From Paenarthrobacter aurescens TC1 (GTDB lineage: Bacteria; Actinomycetota; Actinomycetes; Actinomycetales; Micrococcaceae): 64,000 nt of DNA. The stretch lies in the NCBI GenBank assembly GCA_000014925.1, contig CP000474.1, positions 2,790,001 through 2,854,000 on the forward strand, written 5' to 3'. The position numbers and the translations under genes were made by a program. The first letter of the stretch is position 1. Every line of letters starts with the position of its first letter. The notes beneath the pieces were generated by a model. That model had not been told where the DNA came from. It saw nothing but the letters and a program-made list of their open reading frames with translations, and did not search any database. Below, piece after piece: positions 17,282 through 26,422 of this stretch.

Positions 17282-18651
17282 GACTGGCGCTTCATCACCA
17301 AGGACGTGACTACGCCCAGCAGCAAAAGGCCGGCGGCCGCCGCCATGGAGACGACAAACGCCGCACCCGGGCCTTGCGTTTCAGCCAATTGCCCGGCCAG
17401 GTAAGAGCCCAGCGCAGTTCCTGCCACGATTCCGCTGGCGAGGGCTGTCATCACCGTTGCCATGCGCCCTGCCGGTGCTACCACGCCGCCGATGCTGAAA
17501 ACGGTCACCATCACGGGCCCCACGGGAATGCCCAGTATCAGCAGGACAAAGATCATGGGCCAGATACCCGCCGGGAGAAGCAGCAAGAGCGACAGAACGG
17601 ACATCGCCAAGGCTGCGGCAACCCAGCGGGAAGCCAAGCTGAACCGTTGCGGCCAGAATGCCACCGAAAGCGCTGCCACGGCTGAGCTGAGGCCCATCAC
17701 TGCATACAGGAGTCCAGCAATCTCGGCAGTAGCGTACTGGGCGGAAAAGGCACTCAGGGCGTTCTGCGTTGCACCGAAAAAGGTACCCATGCACACCATC
17801 GCGACAACCGGAACGGCCACCACGGCTCCGGCCCAACGGCTACGCCGCTGCGGAGCCACCGGAGAGGATTGCTCGCTGTAAGGCCCCTGTCCACTGGGAG
17901 TGACGACGCCGGCCCGAGGCTTCCGGGGTGCGGGCACCACCGCATGCTGGCTTGGATGGACCGCAAAGGCAGGAACCAAGGTGATGGTCATGACGGCAGC
18001 CAACGCGAGCGGCAACCACGGCGCCACCATGCTGGCCAGGACACCTACCAAGGCAGGGCCCAGAACGAAGGTGATCTCGTCCGCGGTGCCTTCATAAGAC
18101 AGGGCGGTGTCCAGGTCAGCCCGGTTGGCTGCGACGCTCCTGCCCCCGCTGCCGGCAGAGGAAGATAAATTGCGGGTGGTCAACGCCATCCAGCGGACAC
18201 GGGCCATGGGACCCACCTGCGGGCAGCTGGCTCCCGCGAGGAAGGCTGCGATGAGGACACCGACTGCATCGCCCACCGAACCGTAGCCGGTGGTGAGGTA
18301 TGCCACGGCGAGGAGCCCCGCAACGGCAAGCGTATTCACCACCGCTGCCACGAGGAGGACGATCCGTTGTCCGGCCCGGTCGGCCAATGAGCCGAGCACC
18401 GGTGCACCCAACGCCGAGCCAATGCCAACCGCTCCGGCCGCCATACCGCCGATCGCGTAGGAGTTGCTGACGGCGGTGACCAACGTCAGGGTGCCGACCG
18501 TCAACATGGCAAGTGGGAGCCGGGCAAAAAGGCCCAAAGGCAGGAAACCAGGTCCCGCTAACTCCGGCAGCCGCGCAAAGCGCCCCGGCAGGCGTGAGGG
18601 GCGTGAAGGAGCCGGTGACAAAGGCTGTGAAACTACTGAAGATTTTTCCAT
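17272..18651 (-). CDS. MFS transporter, exporter-like
   Basis: A 459-residue membrane protein with about 12 helices in two halves and a long hydrophilic central loop (residues about 245-285). The motif GSLADRAGQRIVLL in loop 2-3 is the MFS signature. The relaxed sequence and lack of a substrate motif suit the drug/metabolite efflux branch. The ATG at 18651 has no ribosome site of its own; a strong ribosome site 30 bases upstream serves a four-codon ORF described separately. The 3' end overlaps that of the TetR gene. Confidence 0.82.
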   Translation of the reverse strand: MEKSSVVSQPLSPAPSRPSRLPGRFARLPELAGPGFLPLGLFARLPLAMLTVGTLTLVTAVSNSYAIGGMAAGAVGIGSALGAPVLGSLADRAGQRIVLLVAAVVNTLAVAGLLAVAYLTTGYGSVGDAVGVLIAAFLAGASCPQVGPMARVRWMALTTRNLSSSAGSGGRSVAANRADLDTALSYEGTADEITFVLGPALVGVLASMVAPWLPLALAAVMTITLVPAFAVHPSQHAVVPAPRKPRAGVVTPSGQGPYSEQSSPVAPQRRSRWAGAVVAVPVVAMVCMGTFFGATQNALSAFSAQYATAEIAGLLYAVMGLSSAVAALSVAFWPQRFSLASRWVAAALAMSVLSLLLLLPAGIWPMIFVLLILGIPVGPVMVTVFSIGGVVAPAGRMATVMTALASGIVAGTALGSYLAGQLAETQGPGAAFVVSMAAAAGLLLLGVVTSLVMKRQSQS

Positions 18652-18664
18652 TAATCCGGGTTCG

Positions 18665-18679
18665 CTAAAGTGTGCGCAT
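18665..18679 (-). CDS. four-codon leader ORF (M-R-T-L) upstream of MFS gene
   Basis: GGGAGGAGGG at 18683-18692 is the strongest ribosome-binding sequence in this region, and the ATG it serves at 18679 opens only ATG CGC ACA CTT TAG. The MFS start lies 13 bases after this stop in another frame and has no good ribosome site. This arrangement suits translational coupling or a leader peptide that regulates the exporter. Translation is inferred from the ribosome site alone. Confidence 0.45.
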   Translation of the reverse strand: MRTL

Positions 18680-18737
18680 CGTCCCTCCTCCCGATGCGCG
18701 CGACCCGGTGTAACGGGTTAAGTCTATCGGATCCGTC

Positions 18738-21700
18738 TCAGACCGGACCCGCTTCGGCAATCCGCACGCTTGAACCGTGCCTGCCCTTAACCACCTGCAG
18801 CTGATTGGTGATGCGTTGCTTCATCTCCCCCACGTGACTCACAAGGCCAACTACCCTGCCGCCGTCGCGCAATCCCTCCAAGGCATCCATCACTTGTTCC
18901 AGGGCCTGGTCATCGAGGCTGCCGAAGCCTTCGTCAACAAACAGGGTCTCGATATCCACGCCGCCGGCCTCCTGCTGGACCACATCGGCGAGGCCAAGAG
19001 CCAAGGATAACGACGCCATGAAGGATTCACCGCCCGACAACGTGGACGTGTCCCGCCGCTGCCCCGTCCACTCGTCCACAACTTCAAGCCCAAGCCCGGA
19101 CTTTGCGCCTCTGGCAGCCTTAGCGTCCGTGTGCTGCAACGTATACCGGCCATCGCTCATGGCCACAAGGCGCTCGGAGGCCGCGGTGGCCACCTGTTCA
19201 AGGCGTGCCGCCAAGACGTAGGCGTTCAGGCTCATCCGGTAGCTGTTGTCGCCCGATCCCCTCACGGTATCGGCCAGCTCAGCCAGCATCTGCGCCCGGT
19301 TCCGCGGCTCCCTTCCGGCTTGCGCCAAGCTTTGGTACTCCGTCCGAAAACGGGCAACAGCGGCCGCCGATTTTCCAGCAAGCCCGGCCGACAAAGCCTT
19401 GGCCCGTGCATCGTCCGCGGCATTCGCAGCATGAAGCTTCGATTCGGCAAGTTCGGCTTCTCCCAAAGGATGTTCTCCAATGCTCGCTTCCTTGGCAGCG
19501 AGGACGAGGTCCTCACTGCCAAACAACTCATCCAGACGGGATGACTCAGCATCGAAATCGGCCAGGTCCTTTTCCAGGCCCACAACATCGGCGGGAGAGA
19601 GGATCTCCCGGCGGGCGTCGTCGGCCGAGGCGAACCCGGATTCCGACAAAGCTTTGTCAAGGGATGCGGCAGCGTCTTGCCTCGCTTGTTCGGCTCGTTC
19701 CAGTTCGCGGTCTGCATCCACAGCTGCCTGCAGGAGGCCGCGTTCAGCCTCGAGTGCTTCCAAACGATCGCGCAAGCTCGAAAAGTCGCCCCTCAAGCCA
19801 GCAAGATCCGTTTCGAGGGCAACACATTGCTCTTGGAGTACGTGGACAGCCGCCGACGCCTGCGCCGCTGCTCCCACGGATGCATCGTGCTCTTCCTGCG
19901 CGAGTACGATGCGCTTGATGAGGGCCTCGTGCCGGACACGAAGTTTCTCCAATGAGGCTTCCGCCGTACGTGCGGCCAAGGCCGCGGCCCGGGCATCTGC
20001 AAGCGTGGACTCTGCGGCGGCAGCATCGGCTGAACCACCCTGTGCCACCAGTCCGGCGAGCACCTGCGCTGCCGAGGAAACTTGCTCGGCGAGGAGCCCC
20101 AGGGCTCTTTCGCTCGCCTCAAACCGTTCCCTGGCCTCTTCCTCTTCCTGGGCCAGGGAAAGTGCTGTTCGCACGGCTTGGGCGGGGTTGGGGTGTTCTT
20201 CGCTTCCGCAAACAGCACATGGCTTACCGCTCTCCAACGCGGCGGCCAGTTCCCCCGCTGCGTTGGCTAAACGCAGTTCGCGGACGTCAAGCCACTTCTG
20301 CCGGAGATCCTGCGATGCGGACCGGGCGTGCAGATGCTTCCCGGTGATCACATCCAATTCGCTGGCAGCAGTTGCGTGGCGGGCCACAATTCCCACCAAC
20401 TCGGCCGCAGCCGTAGCCTCCCGTTCACGTTCGGCCAGTTGGTCAGCCAAAGGTTCGAGCGGCTGGATCTCCAGCTCCACGGCGGACACTTCTTCGCGCA
20501 GCTGGTCCACCACGGTGGCCGCAGCTTCCGCAGCGGATAGATGTTCCGCCAGTTCACCACGCCTGGCCGCCAGGCGGACTGTGATCCCTTCCAAGCGCTG
20601 TTCTTCTGGCAGCCTGGCCTCAAGGACTGCGCAACTCGCCTTGACGGTTTCCAGGGCAATGGTGGGCTTTGCTGCATCCAGGCCCGCGGCATCAAGCTTC
20701 TCGCGAAGACCGGCAGCCCGCGCAGACGCCGTGTGGAGTTTGCGCGCTGCGGAGTCAACTGCTTCCAGTTGGCCGCTGAGAACAGCGGCGCGTCGGTGCT
20801 TCCCCAGCATTTCCTTGTTCTCCAAGGCACGGGGCGCTGCAAGTTCAAGCAGGACCCGCCGCTGCATCGCGGCACCGAGACGCCCATGCCGCTGGGACTT
20901 CTCCTGGGCCTCCTGGAAATGCTCCATAAGGCGGGAAGACAGGGATTCTGCCTCGGCGGCCTCGTTCTGCCGCCGCTTCCATTCAGCTTCTACTTCTGCC
21001 TCTACCCCGGCAAGCCAAGCCTCAGGCTCCTGTCCTGGTTCCGTCCCTGCGGCCGAAGTGTCAGCGGCGGGAAGGCCCAGCTGGTCCTGTTCCGATGCAA
21101 CGCGGTCCAGCAGTAGCTTGAGCTCTGACGCGTTCTCCTGCACGGCACGGGCGGCCTCGGCAGCCTGGTGAACGAGCTGGCGTTCAACCGCTTCAAATCG
21201 TTGTGTGCCGAACAATTTTTGGAGGAGTTCCAGCCGGTCATTGGCCTTGGACCTCAGGAATGCGGCGAAGTCTCCCTGTGGCAGCATCACTACCCGGGTG
21301 AACTGCTCCCGGTCCATTCCGAGGACGTCCGAAAGTTCGGCCCCAACCTCGTCATTCCTGGAAGATTTCTCCTCCCAGCTCCCGGCGACGCGCTCCCTGA
21401 GGAGGGTCTTGGCTTGCTGGGTAGTGAATCCATTGCGTCCGCGGGCGCTGGGCCGGTCCCAAGCGGGCGACCGCGTCACTTCAAAACGGCGACCCCGCGC
21501 GGAGAACTCACAGACCACGCGAGGCTCCGCACCTGGCGCCGCATGATCGCTTCGTAGCCGTTTCCCTTCCTGGCGGGCGCCGGGAACGGACCCGTACAGG
21601 GCGAAGCAGATGGCATCCAGAATGCTGGTCTTTCCGGCCCCTGTGGCGCCGTTGAGGAGGAAAAGTCCTTGGGCGCTCAAATGGTCGAAGTCAATATGCT

Positions 21701-21752
21701 GGGGCGTTGCAAACGGACCGAAGGCTTCGATGTCCAAACGATGAATTCTCAC
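18738..21752 (-). CDS. sbcC: exonuclease subunit SbcC (SMC-like ATPase)
   Basis: A 1004-residue Rad50-type protein. It has an N-terminal ATPase half with NGATGAGKTSILDAICFALYG, long Ala/Glu-rich coiled coils, the zinc-hook motif C-A-V-C near residue 509 (KPCAVCGSEEHPNP), and the C-terminal half with LSGGESFMASLSLALGLADV near 907 and Walker B TLFVDEGFGSLD. With SbcD it forms an ATP-dependent nuclease that cuts hairpins and processes DNA ends. Its GTG start overlaps the sbcD stop (GTGA). Length is normal for the family. Confidence 0.95.
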   Translation of the reverse strand: MRIHRLDIEAFGPFATPQHIDFDHLSAQGLFLLNGATGAGKTSILDAICFALYGSVPGARQEGKRLRSDHAAPGAEPRVVCEFSARGRRFEVTRSPAWDRPSARGRNGFTTQQAKTLLRERVAGSWEEKSSRNDEVGAELSDVLGMDREQFTRVVMLPQGDFAAFLRSKANDRLELLQKLFGTQRFEAVERQLVHQAAEAARAVQENASELKLLLDRVASEQDQLGLPAADTSAAGTEPGQEPEAWLAGVEAEVEAEWKRRQNEAAEAESLSSRLMEHFQEAQEKSQRHGRLGAAMQRRVLLELAAPRALENKEMLGKHRRAAVLSGQLEAVDSAARKLHTASARAAGLREKLDAAGLDAAKPTIALETVKASCAVLEARLPEEQRLEGITVRLAARRGELAEHLSAAEAAATVVDQLREEVSAVELEIQPLEPLADQLAEREREATAAAELVGIVARHATAASELDVITGKHLHARSASQDLRQKWLDVRELRLANAAGELAAALESGKPCAVCGSEEHPNPAQAVRTALSLAQEEEEARERFEASERALGLLAEQVSSAAQVLAGLVAQGGSADAAAAESTLADARAAALAARTAEASLEKLRVRHEALIKRIVLAQEEHDASVGAAAQASAAVHVLQEQCVALETDLAGLRGDFSSLRDRLEALEAERGLLQAAVDADRELERAEQARQDAAASLDKALSESGFASADDARREILSPADVVGLEKDLADFDAESSRLDELFGSEDLVLAAKEASIGEHPLGEAELAESKLHAANAADDARAKALSAGLAGKSAAAVARFRTEYQSLAQAGREPRNRAQMLAELADTVRGSGDNSYRMSLNAYVLAARLEQVATAASERLVAMSDGRYTLQHTDAKAARGAKSGLGLEVVDEWTGQRRDTSTLSGGESFMASLSLALGLADVVQQEAGGVDIETLFVDEGFGSLDDQALEQVMDALEGLRDGGRVVGLVSHVGEMKQRITNQLQVVKGRHGSSVRIAEAGPV

Positions 21753-22939
21753 AGTTCGGCCTCCTGCAGGCGGACAGCTTCAAGGGCTTCGCGCAGTGCA
21801 GCTTCTTCTGCATCGCTGGCGTCGCGGTCCCTGACGTGGTCCAGAAAACCACAGCAGACCCCAAGGTCGTCTTCTGCCTCGGCGAGCCGATTGCTGTAGC
21901 TGGTTGAGGTCCGCGCCGCAGCACCCTGGGGATCAAAAGAGAGCACCAAAGTGTCAGGGAAACGGGTGCGCACCCTCTCCATGGCCTGTGCCGGCCGCTG
22001 CGTATCGGTCAACGTGATCTGGCAGTAAGCATTCTCTGCCCACGCGTGCTCTTCGGCGCCCAGCAGGTCGTCCAGCGTCCCGCGCAAGGTGGCGAGGGCT
22101 TTGGGGGCTTCCCACAGAACTTCCTCAACAGCGATCACGCCGCCGGCGTCGAGGTCTACCAGCCAGGCACCCTTGTGGTGCTTGGCTTCCGAGAACGAAT
22201 AGGCCAAGGGAGAGCCAGAGTACCGGACATGTGGAGCCAGCTCCTGCCGCCCATGGAGGTGACCCAATGCTGTGTAGGCGAAGTCATCAAAGAGATCCAG
22301 TGGAACCGCGCCCAAGCCGCCGATGCTCAGATCCCGTTCGCTTTCCGAGGTAATGCCCCCACTGGCAAAGGTATGCGCGAGGACCACCGGATACACGGGT
22401 CCTGATGCACGGCGCGCCTCAACATCACGCCGGATCCTTTCCACTGCGGCCAGGGTCACATCAAAATGGTTGGCGTTCTCAGCACCCAACCGTTCAGCCA
22501 CGAGCCGGGGCTCAAGATAGGGGATTCCGTAGACGACGACTTGGCCGTTCAGTGTGCTGTTCTTGGCATTCTCATCGCCTCCGAGGGGGAAGAGGACTGG
22601 TACATCAATGTCCTCCACCTTGGTCCTCAGGTGCACTCCCCCGCGTTCCAGCAGACGGGATGCAAAGCCCAACCTGATGGCGGAGTCGTGATTGCCGCTG
22701 GTCAGGACGACGCCGGCCCCTGCCTGGGTGATGCGCACGAGGGCGTCATCAAGCAGTTTCACCACGTCCAGGCCAGGCAAGGCGCGATCGTAGACATCCC
22801 CTGCAATCAGCACGACGTCAACGGACTTGGATTGCACCAGCGACACCAACTGGTCCACGAAGTTGCGTTGGGCATCAAGCATGCCAACGCCGTGGAATGA
22901 CCGGCCAAGGTGCCAATCAGAAGTGTGAAGTAACCGCAT
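21749..22939 (-). CDS. sbcD: exonuclease subunit SbcD (Mre11-like)
   Basis: A 396-residue calcineurin-like phosphoesterase. Metal-binding motifs are in order: TSDWHLGRSF, IAGDVYDRA, TSGNHDSAIRL, LAHTFASGG and ALGHLHGRQ. A C-terminal capping region follows. It is the nuclease partner of the overlapping SbcC. The absence of an obvious terminator before sbcC and the GTGA overlap indicate one operon. Confidence 0.95.
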   Translation of the reverse strand: MRLLHTSDWHLGRSFHGVGMLDAQRNFVDQLVSLVQSKSVDVVLIAGDVYDRALPGLDVVKLLDDALVRITQAGAGVVLTSGNHDSAIRLGFASRLLERGGVHLRTKVEDIDVPVLFPLGGDENAKNSTLNGQVVVYGIPYLEPRLVAERLGAENANHFDVTLAAVERIRRDVEARRASGPVYPVVLAHTFASGGITSESERDLSIGGLGAVPLDLFDDFAYTALGHLHGRQELAPHVRYSGSPLAYSFSEAKHHKGAWLVDLDAGGVIAVEEVLWEAPKALATLRGTLDDLLGAEEHAWAENAYCQITLTDTQRPAQAMERVRTRFPDTLVLSFDPQGAAARTSTSYSNRLAEAEDDLGVCCGFLDHVRDRDASDAEEAALREALEAVRLQEAEL

Positions 22940-23008
22940 ATTCTCAAGTTAACCGGGGGCACCGACAATAAAGCGCAGGCGAGCCGTCCGCCGTCGATAC
23001 CTTAAGGT

Positions 23009-23944
23009 TTATTTGCCCTTTTTACCGTCGAAAAAATCACGGGCGTCATCGGTGACCGGCACCGTCGGTACAGCCCGGGAAGGGGCAATGTCAGCTTTTG
23101 CAGCGGCTTCTTCCTTGACCTCTGAGTCTTCAGCAGGCTCATCATCAGCATCGAAGGCGTCGTTAATGCCGTCGGTGCCGCCGTGGAAGTGGTCAGTGTC
23201 AGCGACGGCGGCCTGTGACAAGCCTTGGAAACCTCGGAAGGCGAGACCGGCAAGTGCGGCACCCATCAGCGGGGCCACCCAGAAGAGCCAAAGGCCCTCA
23301 ATCGCCCAGGGTGAGCTGAAGAATGCCTGCGCTGTTGCCCGCGCAGGGTTGAAGGGAAGGTTCCCCAGGACCTGTCCGAGTTGCAGCAAAACAGCCATGG
23401 CAAGGCCTACGGCGAAGGGAGCCATCGCGGGAAGAGCCCGGCGACCGGCGGTCGCGCCAAGGAACACTGCCACAAGCAGGGCAGACCCCAAGACTTCAAC
23501 CAGCAGGACTCCTGCCATCTGTGTTTGCGCAGAAGCATGGTCGCCAAAACCCGGCGCAACAACGTCAAACGCGGCGCGGGCATCCGTGAGGACCGGCACG
23601 GTGGTTACCACGAAGTACATCAGGGCAGCACCAACCACGCTGCCGATGATTTGCGCCGCCACGTATGCAACGGCCGCCACGGCACGGATTCGGCCGGCAA
23701 TCAGATTGCCCAAGGTGATAGCCGGGTTGAAGTGTCCTCCGGAGACATAACCGAAGGCCAGCATTGCCGCTGTCACCGTGAGGCCGGTCGCTAGAGCTGC
23801 CGGCAAGGGCGCAGCACCAGGATTTGAAAAAATCCCGACTCCCACTGCCGCGACCACAACGAACATCGATCCCAAAGCTTCAGCCGACAACCGGGCAACA
23901 AGTCCCGGCTGGGGTTCGGGTGTGGCCTGTACAGGAGAGGTCAT
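23009..23944 (-). CDS. aquaporin / MIP-family channel with long C-terminal tail
   Basis: A 311-residue major intrinsic protein. Both half-helix motifs are intact: GGHFNPAITLGN (NPA at 73-75) and LPFNPARATAQAFF (NPA near 199), within six hydrophobic helices. Ordinary bacterial aquaporins end near residue 235-250; here about 65 more residues follow, rich in Asp, Glu and Lys and without hydrophobic segments, ending DFFDGKKGK. Water or small neutral solutes are the expected cargo; water versus glycerol specificity is not decided. It stands alone between sbcD and the DUF202 pair. Confidence 0.9.
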   Translation of the reverse strand: MTSPVQATPEPQPGLVARLSAEALGSMFVVVAAVGVGIFSNPGAAPLPAALATGLTVTAAMLAFGYVSGGHFNPAITLGNLIAGRIRAVAAVAYVAAQIIGSVVGAALMYFVVTTVPVLTDARAAFDVVAPGFGDHASAQTQMAGVLLVEVLGSALLVAVFLGATAGRRALPAMAPFAVGLAMAVLLQLGQVLGNLPFNPARATAQAFFSSPWAIEGLWLFWVAPLMGAALAGLAFRGFQGLSQAAVADTDHFHGGTDGINDAFDADDEPAEDSEVKEEAAAKADIAPSRAVPTVPVTDDARDFFDGKKGK

Positions 23945-24104
23945 GTCGTATGAGTCCTTACGGTTGATCCGGGATGCCGGTAGGACCGGCTTCGTCTAGG
24001 GGGACGCTGGTGTTTGGCGCTGGTGCTGCGGGGCATTGAATGCTCAAGGCCATTGAGTATCTTGCCAGCCGAGTCTGGGCGGTTGCTGAATCCCGCCATT
24101 GAGC

Positions 24105-24449
24105 TTATCCGCCCAAGGCGATGGCGGCGATGGCAGTGGCCCCGAGACCCATCACTGCCAGCGTGCTGACCAGGACCAGCCTTGCTGATGCCGCCGAGTT
24201 TCCGACGTGGAGTTGGCGTGAGCGAACCCACACCACGGAGGCCAGCACGATGGTGGCCGCGGCTGCCACGAGTGCACAGATCCCTTGGTAATCAAGTCCG
24301 GGAAGGCCTGCGACAACGTTCCCGTTGGAAGGTTCGGATGTCAGCCAACTCCGCCAGATAAACAGGTCCACCACCACAAGGGAGATCAGAGTCCTGCGCC
24401 AGGCCAGGGTGGTGCGCTCGGGCTGCAACCCGGGGTCGCGGACTTCCAT
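24105..24449 (-). CDS. DUF202-family membrane protein
   Basis: A 114-residue membrane protein with three hydrophobic segments. The N-terminal motif PERTTLAWRRTLISLVV matches the DUF202 signature (ERT-LAW-RT). It follows a second DUF202 gene by two bases, so the two are probably cotranscribed and may form a heteromer. Function in the family is unknown. Confidence 0.8.
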   Translation of the reverse strand: MEVRDPGLQPERTTLAWRRTLISLVVVDLFIWRSWLTSEPSNGNVVAGLPGLDYQGICALVAAAATIVLASVVWVRSRQLHVGNSAASARLVLVSTLAVMGLGATAIAAIALGG

Positions 24450-24451
24450 AC

Positions 24452-24853
24452 TTACCGCGCCACCAGGATCAGCACCGCAAAGGCGAATGCCGCAACGGCC
24501 ACCACGATGGTCATGAACAGCATGACCCGGGAAAACGGGAGCGCCTGATCGTTACGCATCGCGGCTTCCATCTGTCCCCATCGGCGGTAAGAAAGTGCGG
24601 CCAGCCCCGCCCCGACCAAGGCAAGCAAGACACAAAGGACCAGCCGGACGGGCGTCGGGGCGATGTTCGGAGCCAGCTGGTCAACGGCAACGGCGCCGGC
24701 AAGCAAGGCAAGCGACGTGCGGATCCACGCGAGGAAGGTACGTTCATTGGCAAGGGAAAACCTGTAGTCGGGTGTCTTGCCTGTCCGTCGCCAAGCAGGT
24801 TCACGCAAAATGTCTCTCCAAGTTTTGTCAGTGCCGGGCAGCTTCCCCACCAT
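24452..24853 (-). CDS. DUF202-family membrane protein, YidH-like
   Basis: A 133-residue protein. After a hydrophilic start, the DUF202 motif SLANERTFLAWIRTSLALLAG appears near residue 32, followed by three predicted membrane helices. It resembles YidH. It is divergent from the ADP-ribosylglycohydrolase gene by 36 bases and heads a two-gene unit with the shorter DUF202 paralogue. Function unknown. Confidence 0.85.
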   Translation of the reverse strand: MVGKLPGTDKTWRDILREPAWRRTGKTPDYRFSLANERTFLAWIRTSLALLAGAVAVDQLAPNIAPTPVRLVLCVLLALVGAGLAALSYRRWGQMEAAMRNDQALPFSRVMLFMTIVVAVAAFAFAVLILVAR

Positions 24854-24889
24854 ATCAGCGGCGGTTCACGGGCACGGTAAGTTACTGGC

Positions 24890-25960
24890 ATGAGTGTTGA
24901 GCGTACGTCCCCCGTTGTTCCTTCCTTCGAGTCCCGCGTCCACGGGTCACTTTTGGGAGGGGCACTGGGTGATTCCCTTGGTTATGCGGTGGAGTTCGAC
25001 TCCCTTGCCGCAATTCGCGCCCGCTATGGTTCCGCCGGCCTGACGACGTTCGGGCAACTCGACGGCGCCAGCCACTTCTCGGACGACACGCAAATGACGT
25101 TGTATACCGTGGACGGCCTTGTGGAAGCCCTCGAATGGGCCAACGACGGCGTTGCGGCGGACGAAATTGCCTGCCTGTGGCTGGCTTACCTGCGCTGGCT
25201 CGCCACCCAGGACGTCGCCGTTGCCTCCTCCGCCCCAGTGCCGCAACCGCGGTGGATCGACACCCAGGGGGTCCTGCGTCACCGCCGTGCGCCCGGAAAT
25301 GCCTGTCTCAGTGGTTTGGCAACGGGCGAAATGGGGACAGTGGCGCGTCCGGTCAATGCCGACTCCAAGGGTTGCGGCACGGTGATGCGTTCGGCCCCGT
25401 TCGGACTCATCCCCCACATTTCCCGGGAGGCTGTGTACAAGCTCAGTTCCGACGCCGCGTCGTTGACTCACGGGCACCCTTCCGCGCGGCTCAGCGCCGC
25501 AGCCTTCGGCCTCCTGATCCACAACATCGTGGCCGGAAGCGACATCCGGACCGCCGCTACGGAGGCCCTCGCCTACGTCAATGGCGTCCCTACCAAGGCA
25601 CCGGAGCTGGCGGAGCGGCTGGAAGCGGCCCTCCAGTTGTCGCTGCAGCCAACCCATCTGGACCCCGACGAACTGACCGCAGCGTTGGGCGAGGGATGGA
25701 TCGCCGAGGAGGCACTCGCCGTCGGGCTTTATGCTGTGCTGGCCACGAGCGGCAGCACGCCGGCAGAACACTTCCGGACCGCAATAGCCGTGGCAATCAA
25801 TCACAGTGGCGACAGCGACTCCACAGGGTCCATCGCCGGGAACATCCTGGGCGCGTACTACGGCGAAGACTGCCTGCCGGCCGATTGGCTCGAGGCCGTG
25901 GAAGCCCCGGAGGTCATCCGCGGCATGGCGGACAGGTTACTTGCCGTAACCACCGGCTGA
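24890..25960 (+). CDS. ADP-ribosylglycohydrolase family protein
   Basis: A 356-residue all-alpha DraG/ARH-like enzyme. Binuclear-metal motifs are seen: GSLLGGALGDSLGYAVEF at the N-terminus, SHFSDDTQMTLYTVDGL near residue 62, and the C-terminal HSGDSDSTGSIAGNILGAYYG. KGCGTVMRSAPFGL lies in between. Family members remove ADP-ribose from proteins or hydrolyse related ADP-ribose compounds. No DraT or toxin partner is next to it, so the target is unknown. Confidence 0.88.
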   Translation: MSVERTSPVVPSFESRVHGSLLGGALGDSLGYAVEFDSLAAIRARYGSAGLTTFGQLDGASHFSDDTQMTLYTVDGLVEALEWANDGVAADEIACLWLAYLRWLATQDVAVASSAPVPQPRWIDTQGVLRHRRAPGNACLSGLATGEMGTVARPVNADSKGCGTVMRSAPFGLIPHISREAVYKLSSDAASLTHGHPSARLSAAAFGLLIHNIVAGSDIRTAATEALAYVNGVPTKAPELAERLEAALQLSLQPTHLDPDELTAALGEGWIAEEALAVGLYAVLATSGSTPAEHFRTAIAVAINHSGDSDSTGSIAGNILGAYYGEDCLPADWLEAVEAPEVIRGMADRLLAVTTG

Positions 25961-25967
25961 CTCACCG

Positions 25968-26361
25968 CTACGTCCGGCGAAGCGTGACGTTGTTGCAGGC
26001 CTCGCACACGGCTTCATGGATAAGGCCGCTGCGCTGCAGAAAGCCAAAAATTGCGCAGCCCAGGCAAAAGCCCGCAAATGCCTCCAGCGAAGCCGCCACG
26101 ATCAGCAGCGCCAGCAGTATCCAAGCGGCGGGCTGGAAACCGGTGAAAAACAGCACGACGGCGGCACTCGTCAAGGCGGCCCCGATGCCTTGCGGGAAAC
26201 GCTTGGGAGGACCGGCAACGAGCTTGGCGTGCCCGATCCGGGGCCAGCACCTTGACGGACAGCACGTCGAGCGGTGAGAGACCACAACCAGCCTGGCGGT
26301 GATCCGTGCAGCATTATTCGTTCACCGGGTTCGGGAAGGCGAAGACGGCCCGCCAATCCAC
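25968..26361 (-). pseudogene. DUF4395 gene broken by frameshifts and an internal deletion
   Basis: The C-terminal part is intact and in frame: LVAGPPKRFPQGIGAAL, LEAFAGFCLGCAIFGFL and the CEACN end, as in DUF4395 proteins. Upstream the family's N-terminal motif AFPNPVNE is present from GTG 26361, but a stop follows at 26314-26316. If one A is removed there the frame continues as YAARITARLVVV, as in intact relatives. The next family block, LSPLDVLSVKVLAP, appears in a third frame, with the expected hydrophobic segment between missing. A further one-base change near 26236-26243 returns to the C-terminal frame. At least three lesions make a pseudogene the best reading. Confidence 0.75.
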
Positions 26362-26422
26362 CCCGCCGTGTGTGGCAGCACCGGCAGGCGGAGGCTGAGG
26401 GTTTGGGGAAGGGCCGGCCAGG

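Noticed and set aside
19480-21171. 563-codon open frame opposite sbcC
   Set aside because: Its product is Ser/Ala/Arg-rich low complexity, the usual shadow of a GC-rich coiled-coil gene; sbcC motifs are clear on the other strand.
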